Part shown: one piece after another, positions 1 to 8,702 of the stretch | How the letters are laid out: each line of letters opens with the position of its first letter | Position numbering within the stretch: the first letter of the stretch is position 1 | NCBI RefSeq assembly: GCF_037055355.1 | Contig: NZ_CP146350.1 | Location: 1,258,501 to 1,322,500, forward strand | Length of the DNA: 64,000 nucleotides | Direction: 5' to 3' | DNA from: Streptomyces sp. DG1A-41 | GTDB lineage: Bacteria > Actinomycetota > Actinomycetes > Streptomycetales > Streptomycetaceae | Program-made: the position numbers and the translations under genes | Notes under the pieces: model-generated | Database searches by the model: none | What the model was told of the DNA's origin: nothing | The model's input: only the letters and a program-made list of their open reading frames with translations

Positions 1-29
1 ACGGCTTCGACGATGACTGCGTCACGCAT
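1..29 (-). CDS. Thiolase (acetyl-CoA C-acyltransferase), N-terminal fragment
   Basis: Only the first nine complete codons lie in the window. Read on the minus strand from the ATG at 29 they give MRDAVIVEA, followed by a partial Val codon. This is the usual opening of actinobacterial thiolases (MRDAVIVEAVRTP...), enzymes that condense or cleave acyl-CoAs in fatty-acid or polyhydroxyalkanoate metabolism. The gene runs off the left edge and is divergent from an HxlR-type regulator at 124, which may control it. The call rests on ten residues, so the family is likely but the exact role is open. Confidence 0.55.
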
Positions 30-87
30 GGTGCGGGCCTCCACGACTACCGGTGAGTAGGAAATCCGAACTCACCGTAGCCCTGTT

Positions 88-116
88 GGTTGGAAATTCC
101 AACCCTCTCCTAGACT
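88..116 (+). promoter_or_regulatory. Perfect palindrome and -10 box upstream of HxlR gene
   Basis: GGTTGGAA and TTCCAACC form a perfect inverted repeat around a single central A (88-104). TAGACT at 111-116 fits a TANNNT -10 box and ends exactly 7 nt before the ATG at 124, with no Shine-Dalgarno sequence. A leaderless transcript starting at the ATG is therefore plausible. The palindrome would sit over the -35 to -20 region and is a good autoregulatory operator candidate. Confidence 0.6.
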
Positions 117-123
117 GGGCTCC

Positions 124-594
124 ATGGCCGCCAGCAAAGACCCGCGCCCCTGCTCCATCGCCGACACCCTGGCCCTCGTCGGCGAGAAGCACTCCCTGCT
201 CGTGCTGCGGGAGGTGTGCCTCGGCAACGGCCGGTTCGACCAGTTGGTGCGGAACATCGGCGCACCGCGCGACATCCTCGCCACGCGGCTGCGCCGGCTC
301 GTCGACGCCGGGATCCTGGTCAAGCAGCCCTACAGCGAGCGCCCGCGGCGCTTCGAGTACCGGCCCACCCGGGCCGGGCTGGAACTGGAGCCGGTGCTGA
401 TGACCCTCATGGCCTGGGGCGACCGCCACCTGCGGACGGACGGCGACCGCCCGATGGTCGTGGAGCACTCCTGCGGGCGGGAGCTCACCCCGGTCGTCAC
501 CTGCCGGGCCTGCGGCGACGAGGTGCGCCACGAGGACCTCACGGCCCGTCCCCAGGCGCCCGGCTGGACGGTGACCGGACCGACGGCGGCCTGA
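124..594 (+). CDS. HxlR-family winged-helix transcriptional regulator
   Basis: A 156-residue protein with the HxlR winged helix in its first ~100 residues. It opens [22 protein letters not shown], has the recognition segment around [20 protein letters not shown], and the wing near [10 protein letters not shown]. HxlR proteins respond to metabolites or redox signals and often repress a divergent gene. Here the divergent neighbour is a thiolase gene. After the wing there is a short Cys-rich tail (C-x10-C-x2-C), which may bind metal or sense oxidants; this is an inference. The ATG at 124 follows a -10 box by 7 nt, which suggests leaderless translation. Confidence 0.88.
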   Translation: MAASKDPRPCSIADTLALVGEKHSLLVLREVCLGNGRFDQLVRNIGAPRDILATRLRRLVDAGILVKQPYSERPRRFEYRPTRAGLELEPVLMTLMAWGDRHLRTDGDRPMVVEHSCGRELTPVVTCRACGDEVRHEDLTARPQAPGWTVTGPTAA

Positions 595-755
595 TCCCGC
601 CCTACCGCGGGGCATCTGCCAAACCCCTGTGTCCGAGCGGCCGTCCGGGGACGCTACGCTTCCCCCTCGGCACACCTGATCCCCCGGTCATCGCACCCGG
701 CGGCCCGGTGCGCCCGTCGTCCGTTCCACGATCGGCACTTGGACTCCGCTACCTC

Positions 756-1631
756 ATGTCTTGGTTCGAATCACTCATCCTCGGACTCGTCCAGGGGCTG
801 ACCGAGTTCCTCCCCGTCTCCTCCAGCGCGCACCTGCGGCTGACGGCGGCCTTCTCGGGCTGGAAGGACCCGGGCGCGGCCTTCACCGCGATCACCCAGA
901 TCGGCACGGAGGCCGCCGTGCTGATCTACTTCCGCAAGGACATCGGGCGGATCATTTCGGCGTGGACGCGCTCGCTCACGAACAAGGCGCTGCGCAGCGA
1001 CCCCGACGCGCGCATGGGCTGGCTGGTCATCGTCGGCTCGATCCCGATCGGTGTGCTCGGCGTGACGCTGAAGGACCAGATCGAGGGGCCGTTCCGCGAT
1101 CTGCGGATCACCGCGACGATGCTGATCGGCATGGGCATCGTCCTGGGCGTCGCCGACCGGCTCGCCGCACGGGACGAGAGCGGCGGCCGGCACCGCGCGC
1201 CCAAGCAGCGCAAGGCCCTGGAGGACCTGGGCGTACGGGACGGGCTGATCTACGGCGTCTGCCAGGCCATGGCGCTCGTCCCGGGCGTCTCCCGCTCCGG
1301 CGCCACCATCAGCGGCGGCCTGTTCATGGGCTACAAGCGAGAGGCCGCGGCCCGCTACTCCTTCCTGCTCGCCATCCCCGCGGTACTCGCCTCCGGCCTG
1401 TTCGAGCTCAAGGACGCGACCGAGGGCGGCCATGTCTCGTGGGGGCCGACGATCTTCGCGACGGTCATCGCCTTCGCGGTCGGTTACGCGGTGATCGCCT
1501 GGTTCATGAAGTTCATCTCGACCAAGAGCTTCATGCCGTTCGTCTGGTACCGGATCGCGCTCGGCATCGTCATCATCGTGCTGGTGACGATGGGTGTGCT
1601 GAGCCCGCACGCGGCCGAGTCGGCGGGCTGA
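756..1631 (+). CDS. uppP: Undecaprenyl-diphosphatase (UppP/BacA)
   Basis: A 291-residue integral membrane phosphatase that recycles undecaprenyl pyrophosphate to the monophosphate carrier lipid for peptidoglycan and wall polymer synthesis. Its overproduction is associated with bacitracin resistance. The first family motif, [13 protein letters not shown], is near residues 14-26 and carries the conserved Glu. The second, PGVSRSG, is at 176-182 and carries the catalytic Ser/Arg. About eight hydrophobic segments fill the remainder. The open frame extends far upstream, but ATG 756 gives the normal family N-terminus ([14 protein letters not shown]). Length is typical. Confidence 0.95.
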   Translation: MSWFESLILGLVQGLTEFLPVSSSAHLRLTAAFSGWKDPGAAFTAITQIGTEAAVLIYFRKDIGRIISAWTRSLTNKALRSDPDARMGWLVIVGSIPIGVLGVTLKDQIEGPFRDLRITATMLIGMGIVLGVADRLAARDESGGRHRAPKQRKALEDLGVRDGLIYGVCQAMALVPGVSRSGATISGGLFMGYKREAAARYSFLLAIPAVLASGLFELKDATEGGHVSWGPTIFATVIAFAVGYAVIAWFMKFISTKSFMPFVWYRIALGIVIIVLVTMGVLSPHAAESAG

Positions 1632-1728
1632 CCCGGCACCCTGTGATCCGTATCTCGTGACCAACCGCATAGCGATGGGGTAGCCGTCCGGTAGCGGGCT
1701 GTCAGTGGCTGCCCCTAGGCTTGTCCGC

Positions 1729-1908
1729 ATGTCCCCCGATTTCGTGACCCCTGGTTCCGTGCGGTCCGCCGCCGAGGTCAACGAGGAGATCCGTGCGCTC
1801 TGGCGGCGCACGGGCGGCACCCTGTCGGCCGAGGAGCGCGCGGAGTACGAGCTCCTGGTCGTCGAGTGGGCGGCCGCGATCCGCAGCGCCGTCGTCAAGG
1901 CAGCCTGA
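1729..1908 (+). CDS. Small conserved hypothetical protein (59 aa)
   Basis: A 59-residue acidic, helix-rich protein (residues 12-30 and 37-58 look like amphipathic helices) of the kind conserved as an unannotated small protein in Streptomyces. No domain is recognised. ATG 1729 is preferred over an upstream GTG at 1705 because TAGGCT (1716-1721) lies exactly 7 nt upstream of the ATG, as in leaderless actinobacterial genes, and no ribosome binding site is seen. It follows uppP by about 100 bp on the same strand but probably has its own promoter. Confidence 0.65.
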   Translation: MSPDFVTPGSVRSAAEVNEEIRALWRRTGGTLSAEERAEYELLVVEWAAAIRSAVVKAA

Positions 1909-1929
1909 CCCGTCCCCGCCCCACACCCC

Positions 1930-2550
1930 CTAGGCGCGCAGACGCGCCAGCGCCTCGTCCTCGACGGGGTACGGCCGCTCCTCGGGCAACAGCCGGGCGG
2001 CCGAATCGAGCTCACCCGCACGCACCAGCGCATGGACCTCCGTGGCGAGCGGCGTGACGTCCTCGATGTCCACGATCCACTCGTCGGCGTACCGCGCCGC
2101 CGCCTCCCCCGCGAGCCCCAGCTGGAGCGACCGGTGCGGCAGCGGGTCGAGTCGCAGGTCCCGCTCCGGATCCCACTGCACCCGCGCCGGCGCCTGCCTC
2201 AACTGCCGCTTCCAGTCGGCCCGGTCGCCGTGCAGGGCGGGGACGTGATGGGACAGGCAAGCGTTGCGCAGCGCCCAGTGGAAGCCCTCACGGCTGATCT
2301 CGATCGCCAGGACCGTCTCCTGGCCCTCCTTGGTGCCCCAGCCGCAGCGGTACATCATCCACAGGAACGACGGCTTGATCCATGTCATGCGGTCGCGCTT
2401 CCAGGACGACGGGAAGCGGCCGTGGCGGGCGGCGGGGCCGCCGATCTCCGGCCGGTAGGCCTGGTAGACGGTGATCGTGGACGCGGTGTGGCGGGCGCGT
2501 ATCCGGAATCTCGGTTCGTTCGGTTGTATCGGTTCGTTCTGATCGTTCAC
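1930..2550 (-). CDS. DUF4291 domain-containing protein
   Basis: About 206 residues from the GTG at 2550. The DUF4291 core is nearly the whole protein: IRARHTASTITVYQAY near the N-terminus, then WKRDRMTWIKPSFLWMMYRCGW, then an Arg/Asp-rich C-terminal half. The biochemical function of this family is unknown to me. The start is uncertain: GTG 2550 begins just before the conserved region but lacks a good Shine-Dalgarno, while GTG 2604 adds a Gly/Pro-rich stretch with no family similarity. The gene is divergent from the SnoaL-like gene at 2643. Confidence 0.8.
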   Translation of the reverse strand: MNDQNEPIQPNEPRFRIRARHTASTITVYQAYRPEIGGPAARHGRFPSSWKRDRMTWIKPSFLWMMYRCGWGTKEGQETVLAIEISREGFHWALRNACLSHHVPALHGDRADWKRQLRQAPARVQWDPERDLRLDPLPHRSLQLGLAGEAAARYADEWIVDIEDVTPLATEVHALVRAGELDSAARLLPEERPYPVEDEALARLRA

Positions 2551-2642
2551 GAAGGACAGGCTGGGCCCCGGCGGCCCTCCCCGGCCACCGAATATCGCGC
2601 ACACCCCTTGGCTCCGCGCCTCCGATCACCAACACTGAGCCG

Positions 2643-3113
2643 ATGACACAGCGTGTGGAGCTCGCCACCGTGAGGGACCGGCTGGCCGTCGACGAAGTGA
2701 TCACCGACTACGCGGTGGCGGTCGACGACGGTGACTGGGAGGCCTACCGGGGACTGTTCGTCCCTCAGGGACGGGCGGACTACCGCTCGGCCGGCGGCAT
2801 CGAGGGGGAGGCAGCGGCGGTCGCCGCGTGGCTCGCCGAGAGCATGCGGCTGTTCCCGATACGACAGCACCTGATCGTCAACCGGCGGGTGCGCTTCGGT
2901 GTCTGGGAACAGGACACCGGCGACACGGCGCAGGTCCAGGCCGACTACGTCAACCCCATGGCCACCGCCGGGCCCGCCCCCGACGTCGTGTGCGGCGGCC
3001 GGTACGCCTTCGCGCTGCGGCGCACGATCGACGGCTGGCGGCTGAGCGAGGTGGTCGTACGGGAGAAGTGGCGGCGCCTTCCCGAGCCGCAGGCGGCACC
3101 TGTGGTCAACTGA
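2643..3113 (+). CDS. SnoaL-like (NTF2-fold) domain protein
   Basis: A 156-residue protein with the cone-shaped NTF2/SnoaL fold: the N-terminal helices (VRDRLAVDEVITDYAVAVDDGDWEAYRGLF) and the strand containing GRYAFALRRTIDGWRLSEVVVREKW are typical. Family members act as small isomerases, cyclases or dehydratases, or simply as ligand-binding proteins. Conserved His and Arg residues (QHLIVNRRVRF) are present, but no catalytic assignment can be made. It is a single gene between DUF4291 and lnt. Substrate unknown. Confidence 0.8.
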   Translation: MTQRVELATVRDRLAVDEVITDYAVAVDDGDWEAYRGLFVPQGRADYRSAGGIEGEAAAVAAWLAESMRLFPIRQHLIVNRRVRFGVWEQDTGDTAQVQADYVNPMATAGPAPDVVCGGRYAFALRRTIDGWRLSEVVVREKWRRLPEPQAAPVVN

Positions 3114-3181
3114 CCCGGCGTGCTCTGTCCTAGATCGTCCGCAGGGCGCACACTGGAGGCATCGCGGGGTAGGAGGGGCCC

Positions 3182-4756
3182 ATGAAGACGCTCGGCCACT
3201 GGCTCGCCTCTCCATGGCGGCGCTCGGCCGCCGCCGTGATCGCGGGCGCCCTTCCCGTACTCGCCTATCCCGCCCCGTCCCTGTGGTGGTGCGCCTACGT
3301 CGCCCTGGTCCCCTGGATCCTGCTGGTGCGCAGCGCGCCGACGGGGAAACGGGCGGCGTACGACGGCTGGTGCGGCGGCTTCGGCTTCATGCTGGCCATG
3401 CACCACTGGCTGCTGCCCTTCCTTCACGTGTTCACGTTCGTCCTCGCCGCGCTGCTCGGCGCCCTGTGGGCCCTGTGGGGCTGGCTCGTGCACCGGCTGT
3501 TGGCAGGCGTGCCCTCGCGGCGGCGGATCGCGGCCGCTCTCGTCGTCCTGCCGTCCGGCTGGCTGGCCGTCGAGCTGGTCCGCTCCTGGCAGGGACTCGG
3601 CGGTCCCTGGGGCATGCTCGGCTCCAGTCAGTGGCAGGTCGAGCCGGCGCTGCGGCTGGCCTCGGTCGGCGGGGTGTGGCTGCTCAGCTTCCTGGTCGTG
3701 GCCGTCAACGTCGCGATCGCCGTCCTCGTCGCGGTCCGTCAGGCCCGCGTGCCCGCCCTGGCCGGTCTCGTCGCCACGGCCGCCGCCACCTCCGCCGCCT
3801 GGCTGCTCTCGCCCCGCCCCGCCGTCGACGGCCAGGTCAGGATCGCCGTGGTCCAGCCGGGCGTCGTCGGCGGCCCGGACAGCGGGGACCGCCGGTTCGC
3901 ACGCGAGGAACAGCTCACCCGCCGGCTCGCCGGACAGGACGTCGACCTGATCGTCTGGGGCGAGAGCAGCGTCGGCTTCGACCTCGGGGACCGGCCCGAC
4001 TTCGCCCGGCGGCTCGCGGACCTGTCCCGCGCGACGGGCGCCGACATTTTGGTCAACGTGGACGCCCGGCGCTCGGACAAGCCCGGCATCTACAAGAGCT
4101 CCGTCCTGGTCGGGCCCGACGGCCTCACCGGCGAGCGCTACGACAAGATGCGGCTCGTCCCCTTCGGCGAGTACATCCCGGCCCGCTCCCTGCTCGGCTG
4201 GGCCACCTCCGTCGGCAAGGCCGCGGGCGAGGACCGCAGGCGCGGCTCCCAGCCGGTCGTGATGAACGTGGGGGACGACCTGCGCGTCGGCCCGATGGTG
4301 TGCTTCGAGACGGCCTTCCCCGACATGACCCGCCACCTCACCCGGGAGGGCGTCGACCTACTGATCGGCCAGTCGTCGACGTCCACGTTCCAGCAGAGCT
4401 GGGCGCCCGAGCAGCACGCCTCCCTCGCCGCACTGCGCGCCGCCGAGACCGGCCGCCCGATGGTGCACGCGACGCTGACCGGTGTCTCCGCCGTCTACGG
4501 CCCGAGCGGGCAGCGCGTCGGCTCGTGGCTCGGGACGGACGCGTCCGCCGCGCAGATCTACGAGATTCCCCTCGCCCACGGCACCACGCCGTACGTCCGC
4601 CTCGGCGACTGGACCGTGCACGCGGCCATGCTGATCCTCGCCGTCTGGGCCGCCGGCGAGGGCGCACGGGCGCTGCGGCTCAGGCGCTCCGCTCCTGAAC
4701 CGCGCGTACGACCCGCTCGCACAGTTCATGGGTCTCCAGCGCGTCCCGGGCGCTGA
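3182..4756 (+). CDS. lnt: Apolipoprotein N-acyltransferase
   Basis: A 524-residue membrane enzyme that N-acylates the lipid-modified N-terminal Cys of lipoproteins. About six hydrophobic segments occupy residues 15-205, followed by an extracytoplasmic nitrilase-fold domain (about 218-475) and a last membrane segment near 480. The nitrilase triad is visible: E261 in IVWGESS, K322 in YDKMRLVPFGEY, and C374 in MVCFETAF. The ATG is preceded by GGAGGGG. The 3' end overlaps the convergent oxidoreductase gene by 77 bp, and the Arg/Pro-rich tail lies in that overlap. The product would act on lipoproteins such as several encoded in this window. Confidence 0.93.
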   Translation: MKTLGHWLASPWRRSAAAVIAGALPVLAYPAPSLWWCAYVALVPWILLVRSAPTGKRAAYDGWCGGFGFMLAMHHWLLPFLHVFTFVLAALLGALWALWGWLVHRLLAGVPSRRRIAAALVVLPSGWLAVELVRSWQGLGGPWGMLGSSQWQVEPALRLASVGGVWLLSFLVVAVNVAIAVLVAVRQARVPALAGLVATAAATSAAWLLSPRPAVDGQVRIAVVQPGVVGGPDSGDRRFAREEQLTRRLAGQDVDLIVWGESSVGFDLGDRPDFARRLADLSRATGADILVNVDARRSDKPGIYKSSVLVGPDGLTGERYDKMRLVPFGEYIPARSLLGWATSVGKAAGEDRRRGSQPVVMNVGDDLRVGPMVCFETAFPDMTRHLTREGVDLLIGQSSTSTFQQSWAPEQHASLAALRAAETGRPMVHATLTGVSAVYGPSGQRVGSWLGTDASAAQIYEIPLAHGTTPYVRLGDWTVHAAMLILAVWAAGEGARALRLRRSAPEPRVRPARTVHGSPARPGR

Positions 4757-5585
4757 GCACCTTGCCCGCCCGCACCGCGTCCAGGAAGGCCAGCACCGCC
4801 TGCTCGATGCCGCGCTGCCGGGCCACCGGCACCCAGTCGCCGCGCCGCCGCACGGTCGGCTGCCCCTTGTGGTCGACGACCTCGGCGAGGTTGATCACCT
4901 GCCGCTTGGTGTCCTGCCCGGACACCTCCAGGATCTCCTCGGCCGAACCGCTGAGCCGGTTCATCACGCCGAGCGCGGTGAAGCCGTCCCCGGCGAGCTG
5001 GAGCACGACGTGGTGCAGCAGGCCGTCCCGGACGCGGGCGCGCACGGTGACGTCGTCGATCTCGCCGGGCACCAGGAACCGCAGGGTGTCGACGACGTGG
5101 ATGAAGTCGTCGAGGATCATCGTGCGCGGCTCCTCCGGGAGCCCGATGCGGTTCTTCTGCATCAGGATCAGCTCGCGCGGATGGTCGGCGCACTGCGTGT
5201 AGCCGGGGGCGTGACGCCGGTTGAAGCCGACGGCGAGGCTCACCTCCCGCTCCTCGGCGAGCGCCACCAGCCGCGCTGACTCGTCGAGTTCGTAGGCGAG
5301 CGGCTTGTCGACGTACGTCGGCACGCCCGCCTCCAGCAGGCGGGTCACGATCTCCGGGTGCACGATCGTGGGCGCGTGCACGAAGGCGGCGTCGAGGCCT
5401 GCCGCGAGGAGGGAGTCGAGGGAGGCGTGCCGCCGCTCCGCCGGGACGTGGAGGCCGTCAGCGACCCGGGCGAGCGTGGCGGGCGTGCGGGTCTGGAGGT
5501 GCAGCTCCACCCCGGGCTGGAAGGCGAGGACCGGAAGGTAGGCCTTCTGCGCGATGTCGCCGAGTCCGATACAGCCGACCTTCAC
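4680..5585 (-). CDS. Gfo/Idh/MocA-family NAD(P)-dependent oxidoreductase
   Basis: A 301-residue protein with an N-terminal Rossmann fold opening MKVGCIGLGDIAQKAY (glycine-rich nucleotide loop) and a VDKPL segment near residue 95 that corresponds to the EKP signature of the family. The C-terminal half is the alpha/beta substrate domain. Family members reduce or oxidise sugars, inositols or related hydroxy compounds, and the substrate cannot be told here. GTG start at 5585 with GAGGAG upstream. It converges on and overlaps the end of lnt. Confidence 0.87.
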   Translation of the reverse strand: MKVGCIGLGDIAQKAYLPVLAFQPGVELHLQTRTPATLARVADGLHVPAERRHASLDSLLAAGLDAAFVHAPTIVHPEIVTRLLEAGVPTYVDKPLAYELDESARLVALAEEREVSLAVGFNRRHAPGYTQCADHPRELILMQKNRIGLPEEPRTMILDDFIHVVDTLRFLVPGEIDDVTVRARVRDGLLHHVVLQLAGDGFTALGVMNRLSGSAEEILEVSGQDTKRQVINLAEVVDHKGQPTVRRRGDWVPVARQRGIEQAVLAFLDAVRAGKVLSARDALETHELCERVVRAVQERSA

Positions 5586-5635
5586 GGGGTTTACTCCTCT
5601 AGCGGTTTCCTGCCGGGGTCTGCTCGGAGCATACG

Positions 5636-5680
5636 TCTTCCCCCCACTTCGGCTTCGCTCGAGCGGGCGGTGCCCCCAGG
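5636..5680 (+). repeat. Intergenic REP-like palindromic element, copy A
   Basis: A C-rich arm, the core CGGCTTCGCTCGAGC, then a G-rich arm ending in CCCCCA. The arms can pair across the core. Two related copies occur in this window (35451-35496 and 53119-53163, both inverted). All three are intergenic. Such CTCGAGCGAAGCC-type elements are recalled as dispersed repeats in Streptomyces; mobility or function is not established here. Confidence 0.6.
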
Positions 5681-5875
5681 CGGCCGCCAGTCGGCGATGC
5701 CGTCGAAGCCGCGCAGGAACAGAGCGGGCCCGGCCTTCGACAGCACGGCCATGGCCGTGTCGCGTACGGCGATCCCCGTGCGGCTGGTCGGGCCGGACTG
5801 CGGGAGCTGCTGGACGGGATGCTCGGGGCCTGAAAAGCCGTGGTGCGGCAAGGGGCGTTGGGAAAGGATGAGGGC

Positions 5876-6388
5876 ATGACGACCGAACGCCGTATGCCTG
5901 CCACGACCGCCGACGAACGCACCATGCTGGAGGGCTGGCTGGAGTTCCACCGGCAGACCCTCGCGTGGAAGTGCGAGGGCCTGAGCGACGAGCAGCTCAG
6001 GTCCTGCGCCGTGGAGCCCTCCGAGCTGTCCCTGCTGGGGCTGGTGCGGCACATGGCGGACGTGGAGCGGAGCTGGTTCCGCCGGGTGCTGGCGAACGAG
6101 GACGCGCCGCCGATCTACTTCAGCGACGAGGACCTGGACGGCGAGTTCCATCTGACCGAGGCGGACACCCACGAGGAGGCACACGCCGCCTGGCAGGCCG
6201 AGATCGAGACCGCCCGGAGCAACGCGGCCCGCTTCGGCCTGGACGACATCTCCGAGGGCAAGCACCGCCGCACCGGCGAGCGGTTCAACCTGCGGTGGAT
6301 CTACACCCACATGATCGAGGAGTACGCGCGGCACAACGGCCACGCCGACCTGATCCGCGAGCGCATCGACGGGTCGACCGGCGACTGA
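5876..6388 (+). CDS. DinB-fold protein (DUF664 family)
   Basis: 170 residues forming the four-helix DinB/YfiT-like bundle. Metal-ligand candidates are His in LVRHMADVERSWF and the two His of YARHNGHADLIRE; the family usually binds a divalent metal with three His. Streptomyces members of the DinB superfamily include thiol-dependent transferases (mycothiol or bacillithiol type), but the actual reaction is unknown. ATG 5876 has an AAGGATGAGGG ribosome binding region; a frame extension upstream to 5840 is not needed. Confidence 0.85.
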   Translation: MTTERRMPATTADERTMLEGWLEFHRQTLAWKCEGLSDEQLRSCAVEPSELSLLGLVRHMADVERSWFRRVLANEDAPPIYFSDEDLDGEFHLTEADTHEEAHAAWQAEIETARSNAARFGLDDISEGKHRRTGERFNLRWIYTHMIEEYARHNGHADLIRERIDGSTGD

Positions 6389-6491
6389 CGTCACCCCGGA
6401 CAAACCGACTGCCCCCGTACGGGGCGGGAGATCACCCGTGCGGGGCATCCTCCGCCCGTCCGCTGCCCCGCCGCGGGCCGGACGCACCAGA

Positions 6492-7016
6492 GTGGCGCGG
6501 GTGCATCGAACGACGACCACAGCGACGCTCCTGGTGACCGTGGCTGTCTCGGCCCTCTCCGGCTGTACGACGGTCCAGCATCCGCCCGTACCAGGGCCCT
6601 CGGCGGCACCGTCCCGGCCGTCGGCACCGCAGCCGGAGGGGCAGACGGAGACGCAGATCGTGCAGGCACCGGCCCGCGAGGCCCTGCAGCTCATCGAGGA
6701 GTCCCGCCGCCCGGAGCCGGCCGCGTCCGCGTCGAGCCTGCCCACGCCCCCGGCGGCCGCGCCACAGCAGCGGCAGCGGCCGTCCGGCACCCACGACGTC
6801 CGCCGGCGCCCCGCCCGCCCGGAACCCCCCGAACCGGCCCCGCGCACCCCACGACACCCGCACACCGGCCTGCCCGACCTCTCGGAGCCGGTACGTCAGG
6901 ACGTCCACGAGAACGTCCCGAACAACACGGACGTGTGCGCGCTGGGCAGGCGCTACGGGGGGTGGCGGGCGGACAGCCCGGAGGCGACCATCTGCCGGGA
7001 CACCTACGGCCGTTGA
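6492..7016 (+). CDS. Putative lipoprotein, proline-rich
   Basis: About 174 residues. The N-terminus has a charged segment, a hydrophobic stretch (TATLLVTVAVSA) and the lipobox ALSGC with Cys at residue 25, so it should be a membrane-anchored lipoprotein and a client of Lgt, Lsp and Lnt. A long Pro/Ala/Arg-rich linker follows. The last ~50 residues form a compact conserved-looking region with two Cys (NTDVCALGRRYGGW...ATICRDTYGR) that may form a disulfide. Alternative GTG starts at 6438 and 6501 exist; 6492 gives a normal-length signal peptide. Function unknown. Confidence 0.7.
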   Translation: MARVHRTTTTATLLVTVAVSALSGCTTVQHPPVPGPSAAPSRPSAPQPEGQTETQIVQAPAREALQLIEESRRPEPAASASSLPTPPAAAPQQRQRPSGTHDVRRRPARPEPPEPAPRTPRHPHTGLPDLSEPVRQDVHENVPNNTDVCALGRRYGGWRADSPEATICRDTYGR

Positions 7017-7311
7017 ACCACGTCCGGGCGGGCGCAGCCTGGGCGCACGCCCGGACACGACCTGCCCGTACGGCGGTCCTCCCACCAGTCCCTGCCCCGG
7101 CTCCGCCGCTACGGCCGTGGCCCGGAGGAACCTGCCCCGCTGCCGGCGCTACGGCGGGCATGGCGGACCTGGCGATGAACGCGCTGGGCGTCGAGGCCAG
7201 GGGCAGCGTGGCGGGCGGTTGGCCGGGGTCGTCGGCGGTGTTCCCGGCAGCGCCACCCGCTCTCCCGCCTCGCCCGGTCGATCATGTCCGGAGAGATCCC
7301 CGCCCCGGACA

Positions 7312-7827
7312 CTACGGCCGCTGCCTCGGCGGTGACCACATCCCCCCGCCGTCCCCGCCCAGCCGGGACTCCAGCCGTCTGATGGCCGCCCGGACGCCCC
7401 GGCCGTAGGGGTCGTCGGTGAGGGCGGTGGCCGCTCCCCGGGCCCGTCGCAGATGTGCGCGGGCGGCGTCGCGGTGGCCGAGTCTGTCGTAGTCGGCGGC
7501 CAGGTTCAGATGCAGGGAGGGGTAGAACGCGCGTACCGCGAGGGCCCCCTCCCCCGCCGTGGTCCCGGCGTCGGTGATCTCCTGCGCCGCCGTCAACGCG
7601 CGCAGGTCCCAGGCCAGTTCGTCGGCGGGATCGTCCTGCGTGTCGGCCAGGTAGTGGGCGAGGGTGCAGCGGTGCAGCGGGTCGCCGTGCTCCCCGATCT
7701 CCGTCCACAGGTCCAGGAACCGCTGCCGGGCCTCCTCCCGGTCCCCGGCGTGATGCAGCATGACGACCTGCCCGATCCGCGTCGGCACGGCATCCGGCGC
7801 CGCCTGTCCCTGTCGCTCCACGACCAC
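7312..7827 (-). CDS. TPR-like helical repeat protein (conserved hypothetical)
   Basis: 171 residues, almost entirely alpha-helical with tetratricopeptide-like spacing (VVMLHHAGDREEARQRFLDLW; LHLNLAADYDRLGHRDAARAHLRRA). TPR folds usually mediate protein contacts. A similar short protein is, as I recall, common in Streptomyces as a hypothetical. GTG 7827 is taken as start; the first ~14 residues are outside the repeat region, so the real start may be somewhat downstream. It is encoded downstream of ung on the same strand with a 100-bp gap. Role unknown. Confidence 0.75.
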   Translation of the reverse strand: MVVERQGQAAPDAVPTRIGQVVMLHHAGDREEARQRFLDLWTEIGEHGDPLHRCTLAHYLADTQDDPADELAWDLRALTAAQEITDAGTTAGEGALAVRAFYPSLHLNLAADYDRLGHRDAARAHLRRARGAATALTDDPYGRGVRAAIRRLESRLGGDGGGMWSPPRQRP

Positions 7828-7927
7828 GCCCTCCGCACCGCTGGCCCGATGTTCCTCCCGACGCTAACCGCAGGCCGGGAGGATCCAGCTCAGGGCGCAC
7901 CGTACGTCGCCGGAGCGTCGGCTGCCG

Positions 7928-8611
7928 TCAGCCCAGGTTCGGAATCGTCCAGTCGATCGGCTCGTGTCCCTGCGCCGCCACCGCCGCGTTGATCTGCGTG
8001 AACGGACGCGAGCCGAAGAACTTCTTCGCCGACAGCGGCGAGGGATGCGCGCCCTTGACCACCACGTGCCGCGACTCGTCGATCAGCGGGAGCTTCTTCT
8101 GCGCGTAGTTCCCCCACAGCACGAACACCGCCGGGTCGGGCAGGCCGGCCACCGCGCGGATCACCGCGTCGGTGAACCTTTCCCAGCCCCGGCCCTTGTG
8201 CGAGTTGGCCTCGCCGCCGCGGACCGTGAGCACCGCGTTGAGCAGCAGGACACCCTGCTCGGCCCACGGCATCAGATAGCCGTTGTCCGGGATCGGGGTG
8301 CCCAGCTCCTCGTGCATCTCCTTGTAGATGTTCCGCAGGGACGGCGGGATCCGCACACCGGGCCGGACCGAGAAGCACAGCCCGTGCCCCTGCCCCTCGC
8401 CGTGGTACGGGTCCTGCCCGAGGATGAGGACCTTCACATCCTCGTACGGCGTGGCGTCCAGCGCGGCGAAGACCTCCTCGCGCGGCGGATGGACGGGACC
8501 TTTCGCCCGCTCCTCCTCGACGAACTCCGTCAGCTCCTTGAAGTAGGGCTGCTGAAGCTCGTCACCCAGAACCCCGCGCCAGGACTCGGGCAGCATGGCG
8601 ATGTCGGTCAC
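7928..8611 (-). CDS. ung: Uracil-DNA glycosylase (family 1)
   Basis: A 227-residue family-1 UDG that removes uracil from DNA in base excision repair. The water-activating loop GQDPYHG is at residues 65-71 (D67) and the minor-groove loop HPSPLS starts at H189. The uracil-binding and Leu-loop regions are also recognisable (GVLLLNAVLTV). GTG 8611 is chosen over the longer frame to 8677 because it gives the standard family N-terminus and has GTGAGGAC about 8 nt upstream. Length and motifs are normal. Confidence 0.95.
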   Translation of the reverse strand: MTDIAMLPESWRGVLGDELQQPYFKELTEFVEEERAKGPVHPPREEVFAALDATPYEDVKVLILGQDPYHGEGQGHGLCFSVRPGVRIPPSLRNIYKEMHEELGTPIPDNGYLMPWAEQGVLLLNAVLTVRGGEANSHKGRGWERFTDAVIRAVAGLPDPAVFVLWGNYAQKKLPLIDESRHVVVKGAHPSPLSAKKFFGSRPFTQINAAVAAQGHEPIDWTIPNLG

Positions 8612-8702
8612 GTCAACGTCCTCACGATGTGCGGTCACTTCCAGGCCACAGAACCTACCGGTGACCACTGACAACACGCCGAAAGCCCGGTGCCCGCCCC
8701 GC

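Noticed and set aside
766..780. GGTTCGAATC-like tRNA T-loop motif
   Set aside because: It is inside the uppP coding sequence and no cloverleaf can be formed around it; no tRNA genes or CRISPR arrays were seen in the window.
2945..4336. 463-codon minus-strand frame
   Set aside because: Antisense to lnt, low-complexity; lnt motifs are unambiguous.
5591..5760. DUF397-like residues (IAVRDTAM...GPALFLRGFDG) on the minus strand before the oxidoreductase gene
   Set aside because: Resemblance to DUF397 is weak, no start or upstream XRE gene is present, and the REP-like element lies within the frame.
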